A DNA stretch of 64,000 nucleotides from the NCBI GenBank assembly GCA_046350455.1, contig JAXMAM010000016.1, positions 1 to 64,000 on the forward strand, given 5' to 3'. The DNA is from CAZXGD01 sp046350455 (lineage in GTDB: Bacteria > Planctomycetota > Phycisphaerae > Phycisphaerales > SM1A02). The stretch's first letter is position 1. Every line of letters starts with the position of its first letter. Below the pieces are notes generated by a model. It saw only the letters and a program-made list of their open reading frames with translations, did not search any database and was not told the origin of the DNA. This document shows, piece by piece, positions 15,461-23,092 of the stretch. Position numbers and translations under genes: made by a program.

Positions 15461-16597
15461 ATGGCCAAGCGCAGCACCGCACGCACGCCCTCACGCTCCA
15501 TGAAGGAGCGCGACGCAGCCACCACCAAGAAGATCGTCGAGCTGGTCACCCAGGTCTCGCGCACCGCTCTGGCCGGCAAGGAGCCGCAGCTTGAGATCCC
15601 CACGCGCACCAAGAGCAACACGCTCTGGAACAAGAAGCGCGGCATCCTGGAGATGGGCGACGGCACCGCCGCTCGGCCGCTCTTCGACCTGAAGACCGCC
15701 AAGCAGTTCATGCAGACCATGCTGCATTCGTCCACCATCAAGGACCTGATCGAGGCGCAGAAGACCAGCAGCCTCCGCGGTGTCTTCTACAAGGCCAAGC
15801 ACACGGTGGCTGGCACGCGCGAGAACACCTTTGACACGCAGGACGAAAGCGATCCCATCCTGGAGGATCTGGAGGTGGCGCTGGGCGCGCTGCGCGAGGA
15901 GCTGCACATCTTTGCAGAGAACCGCGGATCCATGGTGGGGAACATCACCATCGTGGACAAGGGCGACGAGATTGACTGCCGCCGCATGGGCTCAGGTGGC
16001 TATGCGCTGCCCAGCATCGTGGAGCCGGATGTCATCCAGTTCAAGAAGTGCGAGGCCAAGTTCGTGCTGCATGTTGAGAAGGGCACGGTCTGGAATCGCT
16101 TCAACGAAGACCGCTTCTGGGAGAAGCACAACTGCATCCTGACGCATGGCGCTGGCCAGCCGCCGCGCGGGTGCCGCCGCCTGCTGCAGCGTCTGCATCA
16201 GGAGCTCAAGCTGCCCATCATCTGCGTGCTGGACGCAGATCCGTGGGGGCACTACATCTACAGCGTGATCAAGCAGGGCTCCATCTCGCTGGCGTTCGAG
16301 AGCAGCCGCCTGGCCATTCCAGAGGCCAAGTTCCTGGGCATCCGCGCCAAGGACTTCCGCGAGTGCAGCCTGGACGACGCAGTGAAGATCGACCTGACCG
16401 AAAACGACATCAAGCGCGCCAACGAGATCCGCGCCTACCCGTGGTTCAAGGACCACAAGGGCTGGCAGCGGGAGATTGACGCGCTGCTGAAGAGCGGCTT
16501 CAAGATGGAGGTGGAGTCCTTGATCACCAAGGACATCTCCTACGTCACGGAGACGTACGTGCCAGAGCGCCTCAAGAAGAAGGACTGGTTGGAGTAG
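15461..16597 (+). CDS. top6A: DNA topoisomerase VI subunit A
   Basis: 378 residues, the DNA-cleaving Spo11-like subunit. The winged-helix (CAP-like) domain has SSLRGVFYKAKH, with Y110 the expected catalytic tyrosine. It is preceded by Phe where many relatives have Tyr. The Toprim domain supplies E206 (FVLHVEKGTVWNRF) and the D-x-D of CVLDADPWGHYIY (D258, D260) for Mg2+ binding. Length matches archaeal Top6A (~360-380). The first ~30 residues are basic and rich in Ser/Thr/Arg. It is 30 bases after top6B, so they form an operon and should assemble an A2B2 enzyme that relaxes and decatenates DNA with ATP. The 3' end overlaps the convergent histidine kinase gene by 26 bases. Confidence 0.94.
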   Translation: MAKRSTARTPSRSMKERDAATTKKIVELVTQVSRTALAGKEPQLEIPTRTKSNTLWNKKRGILEMGDGTAARPLFDLKTAKQFMQTMLHSSTIKDLIEAQKTSSLRGVFYKAKHTVAGTRENTFDTQDESDPILEDLEVALGALREELHIFAENRGSMVGNITIVDKGDEIDCRRMGSGGYALPSIVEPDVIQFKKCEAKFVLHVEKGTVWNRFNEDRFWEKHNCILTHGAGQPPRGCRRLLQRLHQELKLPIICVLDADPWGHYIYSVIKQGSISLAFESSRLAIPEAKFLGIRAKDFRECSLDDAVKIDLTENDIKRANEIRAYPWFKDHKGWQREIDALLKSGFKMEVESLITKDISYVTETYVPERLKKKDWLE

Positions 16598-17462
16598 GCG
16601 GCGGCCCCTCCAGGGGCAGCGTGACCTCAAAGACAGCGCCGGGTCGGTCTAGCAGCGCAATGCGCCCGCCGTGGGCCTCCACGATGCGCCGCGCGGTGGA
16701 CAGCCCCAGGCCGTTGCCGCCGGGCCGGGTGGTCACATACGGGTCGAAGATCCGGCTGCGCACCTGGGCTGGCACGCCGGGACCAGTGTCTGCCACGCGC
16801 AGGGTGGCGTAGGGCCGCTCCTTGCGTGCGCGCGGATCCGGAGGAAGCACGCTGATGGTCAGGCGCATGGCAGATGGCTCGGGCGCGGCAGCCTGTCCAG
16901 CTGCAGCCTGCCCCGGCCGCTGCATGGCCTGCACGGCGTTGATCATCAGGTTCAGGAGCACCTGCTTCACCAGGCTGGGGTCCACCACCGCCTCCACCGG
17001 CTGCGGCGGCACCTCCACCTGCAGGGCCACGCCTGCCTGCTCTGCCTGGGGGGCAAAGAAGTCCGCCAGCTCATGCACCACATCCCGCAGGTCTGTCCGG
17101 CGGGGGTCCAGCTGCAGCCGACCGGCGTAGCGCAGGAAGTCGTTCAGCACGTCGCTCAGGCGGTTGGCTTCCCGGGCCAGGGCGTCCACCCGGCGCAGCA
17201 TGCGGTCGTTGTCCGCAGCGGGCAGGTCGGCGTCCATGATCTCTTCGCGCAGCAGCTGCGCATTGAGCACCACCGTGGAAAGCGGGTTCTTGATTTCGTG
17301 GGCCAGCCCGCGCGTCATGGCGGCCACTTCTGCATTGCGGGCGGCCTCTGCAGCCGAGCGTTCAGCGTCCTGGATGCGCTGGTCCCGCTGCCGGAGCAGC
17401 AGCCACGCCACAACAGACAGGACTGCGACGTCCGCCAGGACAAATCCAAGGACCGTCCACAA
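16572..17462 (-). CDS. Sensor histidine kinase, single N-terminal membrane helix
   Basis: 296 residues. One membrane segment (VLGFVLADVAVLSVVAWLLL) is followed by a short coiled coil and no recognisable sensor domain. Then come the H-box MTRGLAHEIKNPLSTVVLNAQLL (phospho-His in AHEIKNPLS), N-box VKQVLLNLMINAVQAM, G1 VADTGPGVP, F-box IFDPYVTT and G2 GGNGLGLSTARRIVEAHGG. All catalytic boxes are intact. No response regulator is nearby, so the partner is elsewhere. It begins 2 bases after the cold-shock gene stop and is probably cotranscribed with it. The 3' end overlaps top6A convergently. Confidence 0.92.
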   Translation of the reverse strand: MWTVLGFVLADVAVLSVVAWLLLRQRDQRIQDAERSAAEAARNAEVAAMTRGLAHEIKNPLSTVVLNAQLLREEIMDADLPAADNDRMLRRVDALAREANRLSDVLNDFLRYAGRLQLDPRRTDLRDVVHELADFFAPQAEQAGVALQVEVPPQPVEAVVDPSLVKQVLLNLMINAVQAMQRPGQAAAGQAAAPEPSAMRLTISVLPPDPRARKERPYATLRVADTGPGVPAQVRSRIFDPYVTTRPGGNGLGLSTARRIVEAHGGRIALLDRPGAVFEVTLPLEGPPPTPTSPSS

Positions 17463-17464
17463 TG

Positions 17465-17719
17465 TCAGGTGCCGCTGCCGGCCGTAGGAATGCGCGTGAG
17501 CGACCGGGCCTTGGTGGCTGCCCAGCCCTTGGGACCCTGCTGTGCGGAGTAGGTGACCATCTCGCCGTCATTGAGGGTGCGGAAGCCGCCCTCCTGTTCA
17601 ATGACAGAGAAGTGCACGAAGATGTCCTGCCCCTGGGGCCCAATGATGAATCCGAAGCCCTTGCGGGGATCGAACCACTTCACCTGGCCTTCGACATTCT
17701 CGAGCGCGTTGTTCGCCAT
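17465..17719 (-). CDS. Cold-shock domain protein (CspA family)
   Basis: 84 residues. A single cold-shock OB fold contains RNP1 KGFGFI and RNP2 DIFVHFSVI, with the usual GQVKWFDPRKGFGF opening. These bind single-stranded RNA/DNA and act as RNA chaperones. A ~10-residue N-terminal extension (MANNALENVE) and a short basic tail (ATKARSLTRIPTAGSGT) are extras. CGGAG lies 9 bases before the ATG. The stop is 2 bases before the histidine kinase start, an unusual pairing. The likely promoter lies about 85 bases upstream, giving a leader of moderate length. Confidence 0.94.
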   Translation of the reverse strand: MANNALENVEGQVKWFDPRKGFGFIIGPQGQDIFVHFSVIEQEGGFRTLNDGEMVTYSAQQGPKGWAATKARSLTRIPTAGSGT

Positions 17720-17803
17720 TCGTGGGCTCCGCCGACCAGAAGGGTCGTTGCAGCGTGTCTTGTGCGTTTCTGAACTGGCCCCGAACAGCCTGAGACCGCG
17801 CGT

Positions 17804-17832
17804 ATTCTGGCCCGGTTTCCGGACTTATGCAA
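17804..17832 (-). promoter_or_regulatory. Candidate promoter of the cold-shock/histidine kinase pair
   Basis: TTGCAT (17832-17827) and CAGAAT (17809-17804) with a 17-base spacer on the minus strand, upstream of the csp gene and downstream of the pnp terminator. The -10 match is moderate. Confidence 0.35.
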
Positions 17833-17896
17833 GAGGAATTCCTCTGAAGACGCGTGGAAGTTTGGAACCTTTGCAGATCGGGAGCCGTTCGGGTCC

Positions 17897-17936
17897 AAAA
17901 CACACGCGGGCGCTGGTTTGACCCAGCGCCCGCGTG
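17897..17936 (-). terminator. Intrinsic terminator of rpsO-pnp
   Basis: Perfect 14-bp stem CACGCGGGCGCTGG/CCAGCGCCCGCGTG with a 6-base loop, 28 bases after the pnp stop. It is followed on the minus strand by TGTTTTGG. The long GC stem and T-tract fit rho-independent termination. Confidence 0.75.
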
Positions 17937-17963
17937 GAAGTCCTTACTTGACAAGACGATGCA

Positions 17964-20234
17964 TCACTGCGCGTGGCTGCGCTCGCGGCTCGGGCCGCCA
18001 TGGCCTTCGCGGCCACCGTGGCCATCTCTGCCGCCGTGGCCTTCGCGGCCACCCTGGCCGTCGCGCTGTGGTGGTGGTTCAAGCAGCGCCTTGCGGCTCA
18101 GCTTGATGCGGCCCGTGTCATCCACATTGATGACCTTCACGCGGATGGGGTCGCCAATCTTCACCACATCGCCCACGTTCTTCACGAAGCCGTGCGCCAG
18201 CTCGCTGACGTGCACCATGCCATCGGTGCCCGGGACCAGCTCCACAAAGCAGCCGAAGTCCTTGATGCTGACCACCTTGCCGTCGAACACGCTGCCCAGC
18301 TTGATCTCGGCGCCCAGCGCCTCGACTTCTGCGCGGGCCTGTGCTGCCTTCTCGGAGTCCGAGCAGGCGATGAAGACCGTTCCATCCTCTTCCACGTCGA
18401 TCTGAGCGCCTGTGCGCTCCTGGATGCCGCGGATGGTCTTGCCGCCTGGGCCGATGAGCTTGCCGATCTTCTCTGGATCAATCTTGACCGTGATGATGCG
18501 GGGCGCCCACTTGCTGATGTCCGCGCGCGGGGCGGGGATGACCGCCTCCATGGCGTCAATCAGCTGCAGACGGCCGGTCTTCGCGATCTGGAAGATCGTC
18601 TCGATCTCCTCGATGCTCAGACCGCGGGCCTTCAGGTCGAGCTGGATGCCGGTGATGCCCTCGCGGGTGCCGCTCACCTTGAAGTCCATCTCGCCAAAGA
18701 AGTCCTCTTCACCAATGATGTCAATGACGTGGCCCACCTTGCCTTCGCTGCTGGTGAAGCGGCCCACGCTGATGCCGGCGCAGGTGGCCTTGATGGGCAC
18801 GCCTGCGTCCATGAGCGCCAGGCAGCCGCCGCACACGCTGGCCATGCTGCTGGAGCCATTGCTCTCGGTGATGTCGCTCACCAGTCGGATGGTGTAGGGG
18901 AACTGCTCGGGGTCCGGCAGGATGGCGCGGAGGCTGCGCTCTGCCAGGGCGCCGTGACCGATCTCGCGGCGGCCTGGGCCAGTGATGCGGCCAGCTTCGC
19001 CAGTGCAGAAGGGCGGGAAGTTGTAGTGCAGGTAGAACTTCTTGGCGTACTCAGGCAGCAGACCATCCACGATCTGCTCGTCCTTGATGGTGCCAAGCGT
19101 GCAGCTGACCAGGCTCTGGGTCTCACCGCGCTGGAAGAACGCGCTGCCGTGCGTGCGGGGGAACACGCTGACCGCCATGTCCAGCGGACGGATGGTGCGG
19201 CCGTCGCGGCCATCCGGACGGATGCCGTGGTTGGCCACCAGGTCGTGCGTGATCTTCTTCTCCAGGATGCGCAAGGCTTCCTTGGCTTCCTTGGCGCGCT
19301 TGTCAGCGGCCTGCCAGTCAGAGAAGCTGGCGCCAGCAGCGGGCAAGGCGAAGTGCGTGTCCAGCACGAACTTCTTGATCTCGTCCACCTTGGCGTTGCG
19401 CGCCGCCTTGCCAGGGATCTGGCGGGCGGTCTTCATGGCGTCGTACGCCTTCTCCTTCACCAGGGCCATGACCTCCTTGGAGGGCAGGACTGGCTCGCCC
19501 ATGACTGGGGCTGGCGCGCCGCACTTCTGGCGCAGCTCCTCGATCATGGCCAGGATGGGCTTGATGCCGTGCTCCACGCCAAAGCGGATGGCCTCCAGCA
19601 TGGCTGCTTCGTCAATCTCAGCAGCGCCCACCTCGATCATGTTGATGCCGTCCTTGTGGCCAGACAGCACCAGGTCAACGTCGCTGTAGTCCAGCTGTGC
19701 AACCGTGGGGTTGATCACAAAGGTGGGGCCGTTGTCCGTGATGACGCGGCCCACGCGCACCGTGGCCACCGGGCCCAGGAAGGGCGCGTCGGTCAGGCTG
19801 AGGGCGGCCGACGCAGCGGTGCAGGCAAGCACGTCGCTGTCGTTCTGGCCGTCGTGACTCATCACCAGCGCCTGCAGCTGGATCTCGTCAATGAAGCCCT
19901 CTGGGAACAGCGGACGGATCGGGCGATCCATCATGCGCATGGTCAGGATTTCCTTCTCGCTTGGCGGGCCTTCGCGCTTGCGGAAGCCGCCAGGGAACTT
20001 GCCGCCAGCGCTGGTGCGCTCGCGGTAGTCGCAGGTGAGCGGGAAGAAGTCGATGCCTGGGCGCGGGTTGGCGCGCACGCAGGTGGCCAGAAGGCAGGTG
20101 TCGCCGTAGGTGGCCACGATGGCGCCGTTGGCCAGCTTGGCCACGCGGCCGGTTTCAAAGCGCAGGATGCGCCCGCCGATTTCGCGCTCGACGGCGACGG
20201 CCGGCTTGCTGCCGGAAGTGGTGTGAGATGTCAT
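17964..20234 (-). CDS. pnp: Polyribonucleotide nucleotidyltransferase (PNPase)
   Basis: About 756 residues from ATG 20234 (MTSHTTSGSKPAV...), with GGAG upstream. It is the phosphorolytic 3'-5' exoribonuclease of the degradosome. It has two RNase PH domains (first around 20-230, second around 330-560, with TSAGGKFPGGFRKREG and ITESNGSSSMASVCGG), a linking helical domain, a KH domain (ITVKIDPEKIGKLIGPGGKTIRGIQ) and an S1 domain (LGSVFDGKVVSIKDFGCFVEL...GRIKLSRKALL). It ends in a ~35-residue Gly/His/Arg/Asp repeat tail (RDGQGGREGHGGRDGHGG) absent from standard PNPase. It lies 145 bases after rpsO, the classic pairing. Confidence 0.97.
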   Translation of the reverse strand: MTSHTTSGSKPAVAVEREIGGRILRFETGRVAKLANGAIVATYGDTCLLATCVRANPRPGIDFFPLTCDYRERTSAGGKFPGGFRKREGPPSEKEILTMRMMDRPIRPLFPEGFIDEIQLQALVMSHDGQNDSDVLACTAASAALSLTDAPFLGPVATVRVGRVITDNGPTFVINPTVAQLDYSDVDLVLSGHKDGINMIEVGAAEIDEAAMLEAIRFGVEHGIKPILAMIEELRQKCGAPAPVMGEPVLPSKEVMALVKEKAYDAMKTARQIPGKAARNAKVDEIKKFVLDTHFALPAAGASFSDWQAADKRAKEAKEALRILEKKITHDLVANHGIRPDGRDGRTIRPLDMAVSVFPRTHGSAFFQRGETQSLVSCTLGTIKDEQIVDGLLPEYAKKFYLHYNFPPFCTGEAGRITGPGRREIGHGALAERSLRAILPDPEQFPYTIRLVSDITESNGSSSMASVCGGCLALMDAGVPIKATCAGISVGRFTSSEGKVGHVIDIIGEEDFFGEMDFKVSGTREGITGIQLDLKARGLSIEEIETIFQIAKTGRLQLIDAMEAVIPAPRADISKWAPRIITVKIDPEKIGKLIGPGGKTIRGIQERTGAQIDVEEDGTVFIACSDSEKAAQARAEVEALGAEIKLGSVFDGKVVSIKDFGCFVELVPGTDGMVHVSELAHGFVKNVGDVVKIGDPIRVKVINVDDTGRIKLSRKALLEPPPQRDGQGGREGHGGRDGHGGREGHGGPSRERSHAQ

Positions 20235-20379
20235 GTTTTGCTCTGCTCCAGAGGGGGTCTGATGAAATGGACGAAGACCCGCCGCCTGAGGGGCAGAAGC
20301 CAAGGCGCAGCGATGATCCAGGTGTGTGGCCTGCTGCGCGTTGCCTACTGCCGCCCATGGGCGGCGGAGGGCGCGCGGC

Positions 20380-20649
20380 TTACTTGCGCAGGCCCAGACG
20401 CTTGATGAGGGTGTTGTAGCGCTCGCGATCCGTGCGCGCCAGGTAGGTCAGAAGGCGGTTGCGACGGCCCACCATGAGCAGCAGCCCGCGGCGGCTGTGG
20501 TGGTCCTTTGGATTCGCCTTGAAGTGATCCTGCAGGGTGGCGATGCGCTCGCTGATGACGGCAACCTGGACCTCTGGAGAGCCAGAGTCCTTGGCATGAA
20601 TGCGGCTGCCGCTGATCACTGCGGCCTTCTTGCTGGCTGAGATGGACAT
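20380..20649 (-). CDS. rpsO: 30S ribosomal protein S15
   Basis: 89 residues, the standard S15 length. The core DSGSPEVQVAVISERIATLQDHFKANPKDHHSRRGLLLMVGRRNRLLTYL contains the family signature HSRRGLL-MVGRR. It binds 16S rRNA helices 20-22 in early assembly of the small subunit. It is followed by pnp on the same strand, the conserved order across bacteria. It is divergent from the acyl-CoA carboxylase gene, and promoters of both are visible in the 144-base gap. Confidence 0.98.
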   Translation of the reverse strand: MSISASKKAAVISGSRIHAKDSGSPEVQVAVISERIATLQDHFKANPKDHHSRRGLLLMVGRRNRLLTYLARTDRERYNTLIKRLGLRK

Positions 20650-20704
20650 TGGGTTCTGTTCTTCTTTCTGCCGAAGCGTGGACTTCGAATTGTTTGAGCC
20701 ACAC

Positions 20705-20732
20705 AGTGTAATGGAAGCCTTGAAACCCTCAA
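20705..20732 (-). promoter_or_regulatory. Promoter of rpsO-pnp
   Basis: TTGAGG (20732-20727), 16-base spacer, TACACT (20710-20705) on the minus strand. Predicted start lies about 50 bases before the rpsO ATG, leaving room for a short leader. Confidence 0.55.
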
Positions 20733-20757
20733 GCGGGCTGGGTGGTCTATGGCGTTA

Positions 20758-20785
20758 TTGGCCAGTGGCGTTTGCTGCGTATCCT
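20758..20785 (+). promoter_or_regulatory. Promoter of the acyl-CoA carboxylase gene
   Basis: TTGGCC (20758-20763), 16-base spacer, TATCCT (20780-20785). The -10 ends 8 bases before ATG 20794, so the transcript would be nearly leaderless. No Shine-Dalgarno is present. Confidence 0.5.
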
Positions 20786-20793
20786 TCGCGGCG

Positions 20794-22446
20794 ATGACTG
20801 TGCACGCACCCGCAGCCGCTGCCACGGGCCTCCGGGCCGCAGCAGCGCAGTTTTTGGCAGACGCAGCCCGCATCGAGCAGGGGGGCGGCCCCTCTGGAAT
20901 CGAGCGCCAGCATCGGCATGGGCGCCTGACCGCGCGCGAGCGCATCGCCAAGCTGGTGGATCCCGGCAGCGCGTTCACAGAGCTGGGGCTCTTTGCCGCC
21001 TGGAACATGTACCGCGAGTACGGCGGCGCGCCAGCGGCTGGCGTGGTGACGGGCATCGGCATGGTGGATGGCCGCCAGTGCATGGTGATTGCCAACGACG
21101 CCACGGTGAAGGCCGGCGCGTTCTTCCCCATGACGTGCAAGAAGATCATCCGCGCGCAGGTGGTGGCGGAGCGCGCGCGCCTGCCGCTGATCTACCTAGT
21201 GGACAGCGCTGGCGTGTTCCTGCCACTGCAGGAGGATGTCTTCCCAGACACCGACGACTTTGGGCGCATCTTCCGCAACAACGCGGTGTTCAGCGCCAAG
21301 GGCATTCCCCAGTACGCGGCCATCATGGGCAACTGCGTGGCCGGCGGCGGCTACCTGCCTGTGCTGTGCGACACGCTGCTGATGACCGAAGGAAGCGGCC
21401 TCTACCTGGCTGGTCCAGCGCTGGTGAAGGCGGCCATCGGGCAGGATGTGAGCAGCGAGGACCTGGGCGGCGCGCAGATGCATGCGCAGATCAGCGGCAC
21501 CATCGACTTCCGCGAGAAGGACGACCCTGCGTGCCTGCAGCGCCTGCGCCACCTGATGCAGGCCAACCGCTCGGCGCCGCTGGCTCCGCAGCCACCCGTG
21601 CAGGCCGCAGAGCCAGAGCGGCCCGCAGACGATGTGTTCACCGTCTTCCGCAGCGAGCCAGGCCAGCAGTACGACGCAGTGGACCTCTTGAAGTGCATGG
21701 TGGACAAGGGCTCGCTGGACGAGTACCGCGCCGAGTACGGCGCCAGCCTGGTGTGCGCGTACGCGCGCATCGGCGGCTATCCGGTGGGCATCGTGGCCAA
21801 CCAGAAGAAGCTGACCCAGCGCAAGCAGCCCGGCGGCAAGGTTGGCCCCAGCACCGCGGCCAACATGCCAGCGGTCATCTACGACGACAGCGCCGACAAG
21901 GCCGCGCGCTTCATCATGGACTGCAACCAGCGGCGCATCCCGCTGCTGTTTGTGCACGACACCACGGGCTTCATGGTGGGCCGCGACAGCGAGCAGGGCG
22001 GCATCATCCGCTCTGGCGCCAAGATGGTGAACGCCATGAGCAACTGCGTGGTGCCCAAGGTGGTGCTGATCGTGGGCGGCAGCTACGGCGCTGGCAACTA
22101 CGCCATGTGCGGCCGCGCGTTCGACCCGCTGCTGACGCTGGCGTGGCCTGGCGCCAAGTGCAGCGTGATGGGCGCCGCGCAGGCCGCCGGCACGCTGCTG
22201 CAGATTGACCTGGCCGCGCGCGAGCGCAAGGGCGAGAAGGTGGACGAAGCCATGCGCAAGCAGCTGCTGGAGGCCATCACCGCCAGCTACAGCGAACAGC
22301 AGGACATCCGCTACGCCGCCAGCCGCGGCTGGGTGGACCGCATCATTGACCCAGCGCACACGCGCGCCGAACTGGTGGCCGCCATGCGCGTGGCGTACCA
22401 GGCGCCCGTGGAAGGCCCGTACCGCACGGGCGTGCTGCAGACCTAG
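20794..22446 (+). CDS. Acyl-CoA carboxylase, carboxyltransferase (beta) subunit
   Basis: About 550 residues from ATG 20794 (MTVHAPAAAATGL...). It has the two crotonase-fold halves of biotin-dependent carboxyltransferases. The N-half reads RHGRLTARERIAKLVDPGSAFTELG and later AIMGNCVAGGGYLPVLCDTLLMT with SSEDLGGAQMH. The C-half reads PVGIVANQKKLTQRKQPGGKVGPSTAANMPAVIY, PLLFVHDTTGFMVGRDSEQGGIIRSGAKM and GGSYGAGNYAMCGRAFDP. Overall it most resembles methylcrotonyl-CoA carboxylase beta subunits, but propionyl-CoA or geranyl-CoA carboxylases are possible. The biotin carboxylase/carrier subunit is not in this window. It is followed closely by rdgB. Confidence 0.92.
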   Translation: MTVHAPAAAATGLRAAAAQFLADAARIEQGGGPSGIERQHRHGRLTARERIAKLVDPGSAFTELGLFAAWNMYREYGGAPAAGVVTGIGMVDGRQCMVIANDATVKAGAFFPMTCKKIIRAQVVAERARLPLIYLVDSAGVFLPLQEDVFPDTDDFGRIFRNNAVFSAKGIPQYAAIMGNCVAGGGYLPVLCDTLLMTEGSGLYLAGPALVKAAIGQDVSSEDLGGAQMHAQISGTIDFREKDDPACLQRLRHLMQANRSAPLAPQPPVQAAEPERPADDVFTVFRSEPGQQYDAVDLLKCMVDKGSLDEYRAEYGASLVCAYARIGGYPVGIVANQKKLTQRKQPGGKVGPSTAANMPAVIYDDSADKAARFIMDCNQRRIPLLFVHDTTGFMVGRDSEQGGIIRSGAKMVNAMSNCVVPKVVLIVGGSYGAGNYAMCGRAFDPLLTLAWPGAKCSVMGAAQAAGTLLQIDLAARERKGEKVDEAMRKQLLEAITASYSEQQDIRYAASRGWVDRIIDPAHTRAELVAAMRVAYQAPVEGPYRTGVLQT

Positions 22447-22460
22447 GCAGGAGGCGGCCT

Positions 22461-23081
22461 GTGCGCATTGTGATCGCCACTGGAAACCCGCACAAGGTGG
22501 AGGAGATCCGCGCAGTGCTGGCGCCGCTGGGGTTCGCTGTGGTGGCGCTTCCAGAGCTGGGCGTGCCTGTGCCGCCAGAGCCAGAAGAGCCGGGAGCCAC
22601 GTTCGAGGAGAACGCGCGGCTGAAGGCGCGCTACTACGCCGCTGCGCTGGGGCACACGGTTCTTGCGGACGACAGCGGGCTGGAGGTGGACGCGCTGCAG
22701 GGCGCGCCTGGCGTGCACAGCGCACACTGGGCGGGCCACCAGGGCACGCGCGCCGAGCGCGACGCGCGCAACAACGCCAAGCTGGTGCAGGCGCTGCGCG
22801 GCGTGCCAGCAGACCAGCGGCGCGCGCGCTTTGTGTGCACCATGTGCGTGGCCACGCCGGACGGCACCGTGCTGGTGGAGACGCGCGGCGAGTTCGAGGG
22901 CGTGGTGGTGGACGAGCCGCGCGGCGAGCACGGCTTTGGCTACGACCCGCACCTCTTCCTGCCAGAGCACGGCAAGACCAGCGCAGAGCTGGAGCCAGAG
23001 CAGAAGAACGCAGTGAGCCATCGCGGGCGCGCGGTGCGGCAGTTGGCGTACCTCATCCGTCACAAGCAGATTGCGTGGTAG
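22461..23081 (+). CDS. rdgB: XTP/dITP diphosphatase (RdgB/HAM1)
   Basis: 206 residues, GTG start with GGAGG about 7 bases upstream, 14 bases after the carboxylase gene. It hydrolyses non-canonical purine nucleoside triphosphates such as dITP and XTP to monophosphates, keeping them out of DNA and RNA. The N-terminus IVIATGNPHKVEEIRAVL contains the T-x-N-x-x-K substrate motif. VLADDSGLEVDALQGAPGVHSA carries the metal-binding Asp-Asp. The conserved GFGYDPHLFLPEHGKTSAELEPEQKNAVSHRGRAV ends the active site. Length and motifs are standard. Confidence 0.96.
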   Translation: MRIVIATGNPHKVEEIRAVLAPLGFAVVALPELGVPVPPEPEEPGATFEENARLKARYYAAALGHTVLADDSGLEVDALQGAPGVHSAHWAGHQGTRAERDARNNAKLVQALRGVPADQRRARFVCTMCVATPDGTVLVETRGEFEGVVVDEPRGEHGFGYDPHLFLPEHGKTSAELEPEQKNAVSHRGRAVRQLAYLIRHKQIAW

Positions 23082-23092
23082 GCCCAGCGCCC

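Noticed and set aside
17973..20405. Long plus-strand open frame opposite pnp
   Set aside because: Antisense shadow of the well-supported PNPase gene.
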